A stretch of DNA of 43,856 nucleotides, taken from assembly GCA_009923315.1 (NCBI GenBank), contig RFTU01000013.1, positions 1 through 43,856 on the forward strand, in the 5' to 3' direction. The translations under genes were made by a program, and so were the position numbers. Positions 9,335-18,291 of the stretch are shown piece by piece (the stretch's first letter is position 1; each line of letters starts with the position of its first letter). Source of the stretch: Betaproteobacteria bacterium. GTDB taxonomy: Bacteria; Pseudomonadota; Gammaproteobacteria; Burkholderiales; Burkholderiaceae_C. The notes beneath the pieces were generated by a model. The model searched no databases and was not told the DNA's origin. It saw nothing but the letters and a program-made list of their open reading frames with translations.

Positions 9335-9486
9335 CCGGCGGATGTCCAACAGGCTCAATGGATGCCGCCGGCGGCCAGCCCGCACCCTGCAATGGGGTGC
9401 CGCGCCCCTTCGGTGGTGGTCAACAACCTAACCGCAGCCTGTGTGCTGCAGCACCCCGGTTGGCCTGTGGCCAACCTCCTAGGAAA
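9335..9486 (+). promoter_or_regulatory. Structured rpsA mRNA leader with four inverted repeats
   Basis: The 195-nt gap between cmk and rpsA holds four stems. The first is CCGGCGG 9335-9341 with CCGCCGG 9365-9371 (23-nt loop). The second is GCACCC 9382-9387 with GGGTGC 9395-9400. The third is the palindrome gtgctgcagcac at 9443-9454. The fourth is a perfect 8-bp stem, GGTTGGCC 9458-9465 with GGCCAACC 9469-9476. The last ends 4 nt before AGGAAA (9481-9486), the ribosome site. Ribosomal protein S1 represses its own mRNA in E. coli through a folded leader; this could be the betaproteobacterial counterpart (inference). Confidence 0.5.
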
Positions 9487-9490
9487 CCTC

Positions 9491-11206
9491 ATGTCTCAAC
9501 TCCAAACTGCCACCTCGGGCGGCGAATCCTTTGCTGCCCTGTTCGAAGAAAGCCTGCAAAAGCGCGACATGCGCTCGGGCGAAGTGATCTCGGCCGAAGT
9601 GGTCCGCATCGATCACAGCTTCGTGGTGGTCAATGCCGGCCTCAAGTCCGAGGCCTATGTGCCCATTGAAGAATTCAAGAACGACCAGGGCGAAGTTGAA
9701 GTCGCCGTGGGCGACTACGTCTCGGTGGCCATCGACGCCTTCGAGAACGGCTATGGCGACACCATCTTGTCGCGCGACAAGGCCAAGCGCCTGGCTTCAT
9801 GGCTGAGCCTGGAGACCGCGCTGGAGTCTGGCGACTTCGTCACCGGCACGGTCAGTGGCAAGGTCAAGGGCGGCCTGACCGTGTTGGTCAACGGCATTCG
9901 CGCCTTCCTGCCCGGATCGCTCCTGGACACCCGCCCCGTGAAGGACTTGTCCCCGTTTGAGGGCAAGACCATGGAGTTCAAGGTCATCAAGCTCGACCGC
10001 AAGCGCAACAACGTGGTGTTGAGCCGCCGCGCCGTGGTGGAAGCCTCCATGGGTGAAGAGCGCGCCAAGCTGCTCGAAACCCTAAGCGAAGGCGCTGTCG
10101 TGCAGGGCGTGGTCAAGAACATCACCGAGTACGGCGCGTTCGTGGACCTGGGCGGCATCGACGGCCTGCTGCACATCACCGACATGGCCTGGCGCCGCGT
10201 GCGCCACCCCTCCGAGGTGGTGACCGTAGGCCAGGAACTCACCGCCAAGGTCCTGAAGTTCGACAGCGAGAAGAATCGCGTGTCGCTGGGCCTGAAGCAA
10301 CTGGGCGACGACCCCTGGATGGGCGTGGCACGCCGCTACCCGGCCAACACCCGCCTGTTCGGCAAGGTCACCAATATTGCCGACTACGGCGCGTTCGTGG
10401 AGATCGAGCCGGGCATCGAAGGCCTGGTGCACGTCTCCGAAATGGACTGGACCAACAAGAACGTCAGCCCCTCCAAGATCGTGGCCTTGGGCGACGAAGT
10501 GGAAGTGATGGTGCTGGAGATCGACGAGGACAAGCGCCGCATATCCCTGGGCATGAAGCAGTGCAAGGCCAACCCCTGGGAGGAGTTCTCCACCACCGTC
10601 AAGCGCGGCGACAAGGTCAAGGGCCCGGTCAAGTCCATCACCGACTTCGGCGTGTTCGTGGGACTGGCCCAGGGCATCGATGGCTTGGTCCACCTGTCCG
10701 ACCTGTCCTGGAACGAGCCGGGCGAATCGGCTGTGCGCAACTACAAGAAGGGCCAGGAAGTCGAAGCCATCGTGCTGGCCGTGGATGTGGAGCGCGAGCG
10801 CATCTCCCTGGGCATCAAGCAGCTGGATGGCGACCCGTTCGCCACCTTCACCACCATCCATGACCGCGGCGCCCTGGTGACCGGCAAGGTCAAGTCGGTG
10901 GACGCCCGCGGTGCCGAGATCACCCTGGGCGATGACGTGACCGGCTACCTGCGCGCTTCGGAGATCTCCCGCGACCGCGTGGAAGACGCCCGCAACCTGC
11001 TCAAGGAAGGCGATGAAGTCAACGTCATGATCATCAACGTCGACCGCAAGGCGCGTTCGATCCAGTTGTCGATCAAGGCCAAGGACAGTGCCGACCAACA
11101 GGAAGCCATGCAGCGCCTGTCGCAGAGCAACGAGCGCGAAGCCGCTGGCACCACCAGCCTGGGCGCCCTGCTGCGCGCCAAGCTGGACCAGGGCGGCCAG
11201 GGCTGA
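9491..11206 (+). CDS. rpsA: 30S ribosomal protein S1
   Basis: S1 binds single-stranded mRNA and helps the 30S subunit unfold and initiate on structured messages. The 571-residue product has six S1/OB repeats. The classical glycine-rich turns are visible in repeats 3-5 ([44 protein letters not shown] and [22 protein letters not shown], each followed by a RISLGMKQ-like segment). I chose ATG 9491 because AGGAAA lies 4 nt upstream and the protein begins [21 protein letters not shown]; the frame is open to 9362 but without family similarity. It is followed by ihfB, the usual proteobacterial order. Confidence 0.98.
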   Translation: MSQLQTATSGGESFAALFEESLQKRDMRSGEVISAEVVRIDHSFVVVNAGLKSEAYVPIEEFKNDQGEVEVAVGDYVSVAIDAFENGYGDTILSRDKAKRLASWLSLETALESGDFVTGTVSGKVKGGLTVLVNGIRAFLPGSLLDTRPVKDLSPFEGKTMEFKVIKLDRKRNNVVLSRRAVVEASMGEERAKLLETLSEGAVVQGVVKNITEYGAFVDLGGIDGLLHITDMAWRRVRHPSEVVTVGQELTAKVLKFDSEKNRVSLGLKQLGDDPWMGVARRYPANTRLFGKVTNIADYGAFVEIEPGIEGLVHVSEMDWTNKNVSPSKIVALGDEVEVMVLEIDEDKRRISLGMKQCKANPWEEFSTTVKRGDKVKGPVKSITDFGVFVGLAQGIDGLVHLSDLSWNEPGESAVRNYKKGQEVEAIVLAVDVERERISLGIKQLDGDPFATFTTIHDRGALVTGKVKSVDARGAEITLGDDVTGYLRASEISRDRVEDARNLLKEGDEVNVMIINVDRKARSIQLSIKAKDSADQQEAMQRLSQSNEREAAGTTSLGALLRAKLDQGGQG

Positions 11207-11253
11207 TCGCCCCGGCAAATGACGCCTCAACGGAACCTGCACGGAGTCGCTTC

Positions 11254-11607
11254 ATGGTGATGACGAGGTCGGAACTGGTTGCCGAGTTGGCGGAGCGATT
11301 CGGCCACCTCACGCAAAAAGACACCGACTTCGCCGTCAAGACCATCCTCGACGCGATGACCGAGGCCCTGTCCAAGGGTCATCGCGTCGAGATCCGCGGC
11401 TTCGGCAGCTTTTCCATCAACCGCCGGCCGCCCCGGGTGGGGCGCAACCCCCGCAATGGGGAGCAGGTGGTGGTCCCGGAAAAACTCGTTCCCCACTTCA
11501 AGCCGGGCAAGGCCCTGCGCGAGGCGGTGGACGCTGGCAAATCGGCCTCCAAGGCCGTCGTCAGCCCATCGTCTGCCCCCGCACGCGGCCCTAAGCCCAA
11601 GCGCTGA
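11254..11607 (+). CDS. ihfB: Integration host factor subunit beta
   Basis: IhfB pairs with IhfA to bind and sharply bend DNA, shaping the nucleoid and assisting promoters and recombination. The product of 117 residues starts [16 protein letters not shown] and carries the DNA-intercalating arm [15 protein letters not shown], including the conserved Pro. The [10 protein letters not shown] segment is typical of the HU/IHF fold. It extends ~15-20 residues past the usual ~95-100-residue length with a basic Ser/Ala/Pro/Lys tail (...ARGPKPKR), likely disordered and adding nonspecific DNA contact. GGAG at 11243-11246 favours ATG 11254 over the in-frame ATG 11260. Confidence 0.96.
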   Translation: MVMTRSELVAELAERFGHLTQKDTDFAVKTILDAMTEALSKGHRVEIRGFGSFSINRRPPRVGRNPRNGEQVVVPEKLVPHFKPGKALREAVDAGKSASKAVVSPSSAPARGPKPKR

Positions 11608-11624
11608 GTGCGACACTACAGCCT

Positions 11625-11849
11625 ATGCGGCTGTTGACCTGGCTCCTGCGGGCCCTCATCTTCTTCACCCTCTTTGCCTTCGCGCTGAACAACCAGCAAT
11701 CGGTGTCGGTGCGTTGGTTCTTCGGCTTGGACTGGCAAGCTCCCTTGGTTATCGTGGTGCTGGTGGCCTTCGGCCTGGGCTGCGCCGTCGGGGTGCTGGC
11801 CATGGTGCCGGCTTGGTGGCGCCAGCGGCGTGTACACGACCAGGCATGA
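11625..11849 (+). CDS. lapA: LapA-domain inner membrane protein
   Basis: This small 74-residue protein has two hydrophobic segments (~4-21 and ~38-61) separated by NNQQSVSVRWFFGLDWQAP, the signature of the LapA (YciS) family. In E. coli LapA is made with LapB and works with it in controlling lipopolysaccharide assembly at the inner membrane. The stop codon overlaps the lapB start (ATGA at 11846-11849), so the two are translationally coupled. No clear ribosome site precedes the ATG; expression may depend on the upstream ihfB message. Confidence 0.9.
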   Translation: MRLLTWLLRALIFFTLFAFALNNQQSVSVRWFFGLDWQAPLVIVVLVAFGLGCAVGVLAMVPAWWRQRRVHDQA

Positions 11850-13078
11850 CTGAGCTGAACCTCACCTGGCTGCTGCTTCTGCCCGCACTGGGGTTTGCCG
11901 TGGGTTGGCTGGCCTCGCGCCTGGACCTGCGGCAGGTTCGGGCCGAGGAACGCCACTCGCCTCGCGCCTACTACAAGGGTCTGAACCTGCTGCTCAATGA
12001 ACAGCAGGACAAGGCCATTGACGCCTTCATTGAGGCTGTACAAAACGACCCGGATACGACCGAGCTTCATTTCGCCCTGGGCAACTTGTTCCGCCGGCGC
12101 GGTGAGTTCGAACGTTCGGTTCGGGTGCACCAGCACCTGCTGTCGCGCGCCGATCTCAGCGCGGCCGACCGGGACCGCGCGCAATACGCTCTGGCACAGG
12201 ACTACGCCAAAGCGGGCTTGTTCGACCGTGCCGAAGCCGCGTATCGCGCTCTGGAGGGCAGCGCGTTTTCCACCGAGGCGCGACGCGCCCTGCTGGACCT
12301 GTACGAACGCTCACGCGACTGGAAGCAGGCGCACGAGATGGCGTCCAAACTGGAAGCTTCCGGTACGGGGTCGTATGCCGCGCGCATGGCCCACCACTTG
12401 TGCGAGCAGGCGCAGGAGCGCTGGTTGGAGGCGCAGGCGGGGGCTGCCACGGCGACACCGGCCTGTGCGGATGAAGGATCTCCGCAGCAGCAGGCCTGGA
12501 CGCTGCTCCAGCAGGCCCATACCGCCGCGCCAATGGCCGCCCGCCCGGTGGTGATGCAGGGCCAGTGGCTGGCCCGCCAAGGGCAACCCGCGCAAGCCTT
12601 GGCCACCTGGGCAGGATTGCTGCGCTTGCCGCAGGCGCCGGTGGCCTTGGTGGCCGATGAAATCGTGCAACTGGTGCAGACCGCAAATGGGCCCGAACAA
12701 GGCCGTGGCCACGCGTCTGACACCCTGCTGATCGAGCAGTCACTGCATCTGCTGCGCCAGGCCTATGCCGCCCAGGAAAGCCTCGTGGTGCTGCAGGCCA
12801 TCAACGCCTTGGCCCCGGGCCAGGCCGGACCGGCGTTGCAGGCGCATCTGGAGCGCCAACCCAGCCTGTCGGCCGCCGCCGCGGTGCTCAAGTTGCCGCC
12901 TGAGCAGTGGCTGGCTCAGGGCTTGAGCCCCGTGCAAAAGGCCCTGGAGCACAGCGCCAAGCCTCTGCAGCGCTACCGCTGCGCCGCCTGCGGCTTCGAG
13001 GCGCAGCGCTATTTTTGGCAGTGCCCGGGCTGTCTGAGTTGGGACAGCTACCCGCCGCAGCGGATCGAAGACCAATAG
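11846..13078 (+). CDS. lapB: LPS assembly regulator LapB (YciM)
   Basis: LapB is a membrane-anchored TPR protein that, in E. coli, presents LpxC to FtsH and so limits lipid A synthesis; it is also proposed as a scaffold for LPS enzymes. The 410-residue product has one N-terminal transmembrane segment (LNLTWLLLLPALGFAVGWLA). Tandem TPR helices follow from YYKGLNLLLNEQQDKAIDAFIE onward. The C-terminal rubredoxin-like zinc site is CAACGF...CPGCLSWDS, with all four cysteines present. The start overlaps lapA by four bases. Convergent waaC begins 65 nt downstream, so the LPS regulator and LPS core genes are adjacent. Confidence 0.95.
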   Translation: MTELNLTWLLLLPALGFAVGWLASRLDLRQVRAEERHSPRAYYKGLNLLLNEQQDKAIDAFIEAVQNDPDTTELHFALGNLFRRRGEFERSVRVHQHLLSRADLSAADRDRAQYALAQDYAKAGLFDRAEAAYRALEGSAFSTEARRALLDLYERSRDWKQAHEMASKLEASGTGSYAARMAHHLCEQAQERWLEAQAGAATATPACADEGSPQQQAWTLLQQAHTAAPMAARPVVMQGQWLARQGQPAQALATWAGLLRLPQAPVALVADEIVQLVQTANGPEQGRGHASDTLLIEQSLHLLRQAYAAQESLVVLQAINALAPGQAGPALQAHLERQPSLSAAAAVLKLPPEQWLAQGLSPVQKALEHSAKPLQRYRCAACGFEAQRYFWQCPGCLSWDSYPPQRIEDQ

Positions 13079-13142
13079 GTCGATCGCGGCCCAAAGTCGA
13101 CCCGGCGCCAGCCGCAGTGGCCTCAGGCCAGGCCCTTGACCG

Positions 13143-14141
13143 TCATGGCAGCCCCGCTGCCTGCGCCACCTTCTGAACGGCGGCCAGCACCTCATCGAAC
13201 CCTGGCCGTTGACCTTTGCCGCCCAAGGAGGCGCCTGGGCCGTTTCCGGTGATGCCGGTCAAGCCCGGTTCATGGTCACAGTAGATGCCCACCACCGGTC
13301 GGCCCAGCGCTGCGGCCACGTGCGCAAACCCGGTGTCCAGGCCCACCACCAGGTGGGCCCCGGCGAGCAACTGCGCGGCTTGCTGAACCGTCAAGAACGG
13401 CGGCACCCACCCCTGGCAGCCCTGCGCAATGTGCTGCGCCATGGCTTGCTCATCGTGGCTGCCCCACAGCACCACCGGCTGCAGGCCCTGCGCCTGCAGC
13501 CGCTGCCCCAGGGCCTGCCAATGGGCTTGGGGCCAATGCTTTTCCGGTCGGCTGGCATTGGGGATGAGCACGGCATAGGGCCGTCGCAGTGCAGCGTGCT
13601 CGAAGTGCTGCACCTGCTGCAAGCCGAAGTCTGGCGCCGGCAGCTGCACCGCGGAGGACACTTGAGCAGCAGGTGACAGATGCGGCTGCAGTGCCGCTGC
13701 AGCCAAGAGCCGGCAGCGCGTGACGGCGTGCAAGGTATAGGCCACCTCGTGGCGCTGGGTGTACAGCAGGCTGGCCACGGGCTCGCGAATGCTGTTCCGG
13801 TCATAGCCCGCCACCGGCGCACCCACTCGGCGGGCCCACCAGGCACTCTTGAGCAGACCCTGTGCATCGATCACCAGGTCGAAGCGACGCTCGCGCAGGA
13901 CATCCACCAGAGCGCCCATGGCGCGCCAGGTGTCGCGCCGGTGCAGGTTGCGCCGCCACTTGCGCCAAGGCAAACCGTGCACCTGCGACACGTCGCGATG
14001 CAGCCAGGGCAGTGCGGCGAAGGCGGGTTCCACCAACCAATCGATCTGCGCATCCGGGCACAGGCGACGCAGGTCGCTGGCCATGGGCAGGGCGTGCACC
14101 ACATCGCCCATGCTCGAGGTCTTGACGATGAGCAGCTTCAA
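13143..14141 (-). CDS. waaC: Lipopolysaccharide heptosyltransferase I
   Basis: WaaC is a GT9 enzyme that adds the first heptose to the Kdo of LPS inner core at the cytoplasmic face of the inner membrane. The 332-residue product opens with MKLLIVKTSSMGDVVHALPM, the WaaC/WaaF signature with the SxGD loop. The second domain has IPNASRPEKHWPQ and VVGLDTGFAHVAAALGRPVVGIY, the donor (ADP-heptose) site. The Asp of the N-terminal GD loop and the DTG-x-x-H motif are intact. The start overlaps the stop of the upstream DUF4254 gene (ATGA, 14138-14141), so both are made from one message. Confidence 0.95.
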   Translation of the reverse strand: MKLLIVKTSSMGDVVHALPMASDLRRLCPDAQIDWLVEPAFAALPWLHRDVSQVHGLPWRKWRRNLHRRDTWRAMGALVDVLRERRFDLVIDAQGLLKSAWWARRVGAPVAGYDRNSIREPVASLLYTQRHEVAYTLHAVTRCRLLAAAALQPHLSPAAQVSSAVQLPAPDFGLQQVQHFEHAALRRPYAVLIPNASRPEKHWPQAHWQALGQRLQAQGLQPVVLWGSHDEQAMAQHIAQGCQGWVPPFLTVQQAAQLLAGAHLVVGLDTGFAHVAAALGRPVVGIYCDHEPGLTGITGNGPGASLGGKGQRPGFDEVLAAVQKVAQAAGLP

Positions 14142-14809
14142 CGCTTGGCCGCTTCAGCCACCAGCACCGGGTTGAACCGCGGATCGTTGTACATCTTGAA
14201 CTGGCGGTACACCTTGAAGTAGGCGCGTCCGGCCAAGGCATCGGCCAGCAGCGCGTCCAGGCACGCGGCCAAGTCGCGGCGCTGCTCCTCCAGGCGTTCG
14301 AGCTTGACGCGACTGGCCGCCCGGTGACCCTCATCGACATCACGGCGCTGGGTCTGTTGCCGCATCGCGTGCACCTTCAGCGCCATGATGGACAGGCGGT
14401 CCACCATGCTGCCGGCGGTCTCGCTGTTCAGCCGCGCGCCGGCCGGCGCCAAAGACCGTGGCGCGTCGGTGCGTGCGGACTGCGCATCCACCAGCCCCAA
14501 GCCCTGTAGCAGCAGTTCGTCCACGCGCTCGGTCGCATCGTTGCGCGCCTGGTTGTAGCGGTCGATGGCGCGCTTGTTGGCCGCAATGTCGGCGTCGGCC
14601 ACTTGCGTGCGCCGGGCCAGGTCTTCTTCGGCCCACAAGAGACTGTTGAAACGGTGGTTGGTCCTGACCCAATGCCACAGGTCGAGCAGATCAGCGTGGT
14701 CATCCACAGCAGCGGCCGGCCATGTCGCATCGGCCAGCAAGCGGTCCTGCAGGGCCAACACGTCGACGGCCCTCAAGGGGGGAGCCTGGGTGGGGGCGGT
14801 AGAGGCCAT
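14138..14809 (-). CDS. DUF4254 family protein of an LPS gene cluster
   Basis: The product of 223 residues (start ATG 14809, MASTAPTQAPPLRAVDVLALQ) is mostly alpha-helical, with no signal peptide or membrane segment. Recognisable stretches are WHWVRTNHRFNSLLWAEEDLARR, NKRAIDRYNQARNDATERVDELLL, MVDRLSIMALKVHAM and the C-terminal FKVYRQFKMYNDPRFNP. These match DUF4254, a family of unknown activity that I recall near LPS/glycan genes. It overlaps waaC by four bases and is divergent from a glycosyltransferase. A role as partner or scaffold of core-sugar transfer is inference from position only. The frame is open to 14914, but the ATG at 14809 is where family-like sequence begins. Confidence 0.8.
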   Translation of the reverse strand: MASTAPTQAPPLRAVDVLALQDRLLADATWPAAAVDDHADLLDLWHWVRTNHRFNSLLWAEEDLARRTQVADADIAANKRAIDRYNQARNDATERVDELLLQGLGLVDAQSARTDAPRSLAPAGARLNSETAGSMVDRLSIMALKVHAMRQQTQRRDVDEGHRAASRVKLERLEEQRRDLAACLDALLADALAGRAYFKVYRQFKMYNDPRFNPVLVAEAAKR

Positions 14810-14866
14810 GGCGTCGTTTTGTATGATGAAGCGAGGATTATCACGGGTGCGCCGGCGCACCGAACG
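14810..14866. promoter_or_regulatory. Divergent control region with a 16-bp perfect palindrome
   Basis: Only 57 nt separate the DUF4254-waaC pair from the glycosyltransferase operon. An AT-rich core (14821-14842) offers -10-like hexamers on both strands (GATTAT on plus, GATAAT on minus). Next to it, GGTGCGCC-GGCGCACC (14846-14861) is a perfect 16-bp palindrome ending 5 nt before the ATG at 14867. It could be a repressor operator or a start-site hairpin. No good -35 box is apparent on either strand. Confidence 0.4.
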
Positions 14867-17038
14867 ATGCGGCCCAACGCCTCCCTGCCCTCCCGACGAC
14901 TGCGCGTGATGCACGTGGCCAGCGGCGGCTTTTCAGGCGCCACCCAAGTGGCGCTGGACCTCACCGTCGGGGGACAGGCGCACCATGAGACCCTGCTGGT
15001 GCTTCGCCACAAGCAGCGCACGCCCATGCAACGGGTCGATGCCCTTCGAGCGCAGGGGGTGGCGCTGGAGATGGTGACGGGTTGGAATCATTGGTCCACC
15101 ATCCGCGCGCTGCGTGAACTGTGCCGCCGCTGGAGGCCCGACATCGTGGTGGGGCACGGCTTTCCCGAACACCTGTTGGCGCGCTGGGCAGCACAAGGCG
15201 CCGGCGTGCCCGTGCGGGTGCAGGTGGAACACAATGTGCGCGAGCGCTACACCGCCTTCAAGCGTTGGCAAGTCCGGCAGCTCGCCCCCCACACCCACGT
15301 ATTCATCGGCGTCTCCGACGCCGTATCCAGCGAGTTGCGCAACATGGGCCTGCCGGCGCAGCAGGTGCGCACCATCCGCAACGGCACGCGTCTGGACCCC
15401 TTCACCAACCGTGAATCCGAAACCTGGGCACAGCGCGAACCGGCCATCCTGATGGCGGCGCGATTCGGTGCGCAAAAGGACCATGAAACGCTGATCCGCA
15501 GTCTGGTGCCGCTGGGACGCGATCACGCTTTGCATCCCAAACTGCGCCTGGCCGGCGGAGGGTCCCAGCGACACCTTCAGGCCGCGCGGGCCCTGGTGCA
15601 GCAGCTGGGCCTGCAGCAGCAAGTGGAATTCCTGGGCCACCGATCCGACGTACCGCAGTTGCTGATGCGCCACCAAGTGGCGGCGCTGAGCTCCCACTAC
15701 GAAGGCCTGCCGCTGAGCCTGGCCGAGGCCATGGCCGCAGGCTGTGCGGTGGTGGGGTCCGATGTGGCGGCGATCAGAGAAACCCTGGGCGATGGGCGAT
15801 GGGGCTTGCTGGCGACTGCAGGTGACCCGCAAGCTTGGGCGCAGGCCTTGGCCGCGGTGCTGCGCGACCCCGAATCCGCCGCGGCGCGTGCCGCGCAGGC
15901 GCGCGAGCATGCGAGAACCGCGCTCTCGCGCGAACGGATGGTGCGCGACTATGTGGCTCTGTTCGATGAGCTGACAGGACGCTCCTGGATGCCCGCGGCT
16001 GCGGCGGACGCCGCCCCACCCTGGCTGAGCGTGCTGATTCCCGCGCACAACCCCGGGCCCTATCTGAACGAAGCGCTGCAGTCGGTCCTCACGCAGTTGG
16101 ATGCGCGATCCGAGGTGATCGTCTTCAACGACGCGAGCACCGATCAAACCGCCGCCTGCTTGGGCGAGTGGGCCACGGTGGCGAGTGACGCGGCCACCAC
16201 GCCTGAGGCCGGGCCCCGACTTCGCGTGATTCATCAGACACCGGGCGTTGGCGTCAGCGCCGCGCGCAACGCCCTGCTGCAGGCAGCGCGGGGGCAGTGG
16301 CTGTGGTTTCTCGACGCCGATGACCGCTTGCGACCGGGCGCGGTGGCGCGGTTGCGCGAGGTGGTGTCGCAGCATCCTGAACTGCAGGCGGTGGTGGTGG
16401 ACCATGCCGTGTTGCGGGCCTCACCGCGCTTGAAGCACCGGCTTCGGGGAGAAGCCCATCGGCGCAGCCTGCCCAGCGCAAGTGGTGCGATTGACGGCGG
16501 GCCGGCGCTGATGCACGGCCTCATGGCCGGTGGTCAATGGCATGTGTGGGGAAAAGTGCTGCGGGCCGATGCATGGCCAGCCGATTTGCGCTTTCCGGAG
16601 CAGCGCGTGTTTGAGGATTTGAGCGTGGTGCCCCGTCTGATGGCCGGCATCAAGCGCGCTTGGTATCTGGCCGAGCCCTTGGTGGAGTACCGCAGCAACC
16701 CGGGCAGCATCCTGGGCTCGATGAACCCGGCCAAGCTGCGCGATTGGGCTGACGCGTTGGATGACTTGTCGGCCGCGCCGGGCTTTGACCGCGCCTGGGC
16801 GGACTTTGTGGCACAGCAGGCGCTGCGCCTGTGGCGTGTGGGGCAAGGCCTGAACGCGCCTCTTTCATGGTGGCCCGGCTGGTGGCACCAACTGTGTGCG
16901 CGTCAGCCCTTGGTGCCGCAGGCGGTGAGCGCTTGGGCGGGCCAACCCCGGCGCTGGGTCGATTGGCTGCAGGCCCGGCGAATCAGCGGTGAAGACGCAT
17001 CCAGACCGTCGGCCTCGCCTTCGGAGCGCGACCGATGA
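14867..17038 (+). CDS. Two-domain glycosyltransferase (GT4 + GT2)
   Basis: The 723-residue chain joins two transferases. Residues ~12-380 are a GT4/GT-B retaining enzyme: VMHVASGGFSGATQVALDL, VEHNVRERYTAFKRW, ILMAARFGAQKDHETLIRS and the donor-site segment SSHYEGLPLSLAEAMAAGCAVVGSD. From ~385 a GT2/GT-A inverting enzyme follows: LSVLIPAHNPGPYLNEALQSV, VFNDASTDQTAA, GVGVSAARNALLQAARG and the metal-binding FLDADDRLRPGA. The frame is continuous, so both activities are made as one protein, suggesting two successive sugar additions to LPS core or a surface glycan. Acceptors and sugars are unknown. The start at 14867 is likely; MHVASGG at 14909 is an alternative. The stop overlaps the next gene by four bases. 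Confidence 0.85.
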   Translation: MRPNASLPSRRLRVMHVASGGFSGATQVALDLTVGGQAHHETLLVLRHKQRTPMQRVDALRAQGVALEMVTGWNHWSTIRALRELCRRWRPDIVVGHGFPEHLLARWAAQGAGVPVRVQVEHNVRERYTAFKRWQVRQLAPHTHVFIGVSDAVSSELRNMGLPAQQVRTIRNGTRLDPFTNRESETWAQREPAILMAARFGAQKDHETLIRSLVPLGRDHALHPKLRLAGGGSQRHLQAARALVQQLGLQQQVEFLGHRSDVPQLLMRHQVAALSSHYEGLPLSLAEAMAAGCAVVGSDVAAIRETLGDGRWGLLATAGDPQAWAQALAAVLRDPESAAARAAQAREHARTALSRERMVRDYVALFDELTGRSWMPAAAADAAPPWLSVLIPAHNPGPYLNEALQSVLTQLDARSEVIVFNDASTDQTAACLGEWATVASDAATTPEAGPRLRVIHQTPGVGVSAARNALLQAARGQWLWFLDADDRLRPGAVARLREVVSQHPELQAVVVDHAVLRASPRLKHRLRGEAHRRSLPSASGAIDGGPALMHGLMAGGQWHVWGKVLRADAWPADLRFPEQRVFEDLSVVPRLMAGIKRAWYLAEPLVEYRSNPGSILGSMNPAKLRDWADALDDLSAAPGFDRAWADFVAQQALRLWRVGQGLNAPLSWWPGWWHQLCARQPLVPQAVSAWAGQPRRWVDWLQARRISGEDASRPSASPSERDR

Positions 17039-18291
17039 CGCGTGTTCTGCCCGTCCTCATGGGTCTGGCCCTGGTGTGCACGGTGCTGGGCCCGCTGCGC
17101 AGCGACTTGCCGTCCTGGGCTTGGAGTTGGTGGCTGCTGGCGGCTGTGGTGGCCCTGCGCGTGGGCCCTCGGACACCGCTGCCCGTCTGGACGCACCGCA
17201 TGGGGCCCGCTGTCGCGGCCCTGCTGCTGGCCTGCCTCATCGATGCGGCGTTGTGTCTGTGGCACGGCGGCGATTGGGACATCCTGCGGCAGGACGGGAA
17301 GGTGCTGCTGGCCCTGCCCGTGGCCTGGGCGGTATGGGGTGCCGTGGCGGTCCATGGCGCGCGTGGTGGTGCTGGCGGCGTGGCCAGCCCGGCCGCATTG
17401 CGCGAAGCCCTGGGCTGGGCCATCGGCCTGCAGATGGGGGTGGCTGCAGCCGTGGCCATCTGCTGGCCCCGGGCTTGGCTGCCGGCCACACCCATCCCCT
17501 GGGCCACTGCGGTGGCCATGGGCATGGCGGTGCTGGCCCCCATGGTCGCAGCGCCGACGCACCAGGGGCCCGACAGCCGCGCTTGGCGCTTCGGCCTGGG
17601 TCTGGCGGTACTGGCTGGCGTGGTGGCGGTGGTGCTCAGCCGCAGTCGCGCGGCCTGGGTCATCCTGCCGTGGCTGGGTGTGCTGGGCGTGGTGTTTGCC
17701 CGGCAACGCATCAGCGCCGCGGTGGCGGTGGCGGCGGTGGCCGTGGCTGGTCTGGGTACAGGGCTTTGGTACGACAGCCTGCAACCGGTTCAGGTGGAGC
17801 GCGGTATGCGCCTGCTGGACCTGGTACACGAACTGGCGCAACTGGGCCAACCCGATGCGGCCACCTCGTTGGGCTCGCGCATCGTGTTGTGGGAAGCGGC
17901 CTGGAGCAGCCTGTGGAGCCACCCGTGGACGGGCATCGGGGTCTCCGAACGGATTGCGCTGGTGCAACAGGTGCTGCCGCCTGAACAGCTGCCCGATGTG
18001 GCGCCGCTGGTGCATGTGCACCACCAGTTCCTGAATCAGGCGGTGGACCATGGGCTGCCCGGCCTGTTGGCTTCCCTTTTGTGTGCGGCCGCGCCCTTCG
18101 CCCTGGCCTGGCGAGCGGCGCCGGGTGTCATGCGCTGGCAATGCCTCGGTGTAGGCACGGTTCATGTCGTGGGGCTGATGTTCAATGCCAACATGACGCA
18201 CGGCACCTACGCCGTGAACTACGCCTTGACGCTGATGGCGATTCTGTGGATCCAAGCCAGCACCGACACCGGACAGAGCCCCGATGCTTGA
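17035..18291 (+). CDS. O-antigen ligase/polymerase-family membrane protein (WaaL-like)
   Basis: The 418-residue protein is hydrophobic throughout, with about ten predicted membrane spans. The ligase hallmarks are VVLSRSRAAWVIL in one helix, then a long periplasmic loop carrying SLGSRIVLWEAAWSSLWSHPWTGIGV and HVHHQFLNQAVDHGLPGL, with the conserved Arg and His. WaaL transfers undecaprenyl-linked glycan to the lipid A core in the periplasm; Wzy polymerases and some pilin ligases share the fold, so the exact activity is inferred from the surrounding core genes. The start overlaps the upstream glycosyltransferase stop (ATGA) and has a GGAG ribosome site about 7 nt upstream. The 3' end overlaps the next gene by 8 nt. 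Confidence 0.8.
   Translation: MTRVLPVLMGLALVCTVLGPLRSDLPSWAWSWWLLAAVVALRVGPRTPLPVWTHRMGPAVAALLLACLIDAALCLWHGGDWDILRQDGKVLLALPVAWAVWGAVAVHGARGGAGGVASPAALREALGWAIGLQMGVAAAVAICWPRAWLPATPIPWATAVAMGMAVLAPMVAAPTHQGPDSRAWRFGLGLAVLAGVVAVVLSRSRAAWVILPWLGVLGVVFARQRISAAVAVAAVAVAGLGTGLWYDSLQPVQVERGMRLLDLVHELAQLGQPDAATSLGSRIVLWEAAWSSLWSHPWTGIGVSERIALVQQVLPPEQLPDVAPLVHVHHQFLNQAVDHGLPGLLASLLCAAAPFALAWRAAPGVMRWQCLGVGTVHVVGLMFNANMTHGTYAVNYALTLMAILWIQASTDTGQSPDA

Noticed and set aside
13118-13130. A terminator hairpin (TGGCC-TCA-GGCCA) between lapB and waaC
   Set aside because: A 5-bp stem with no T-run is common by chance at this GC content.
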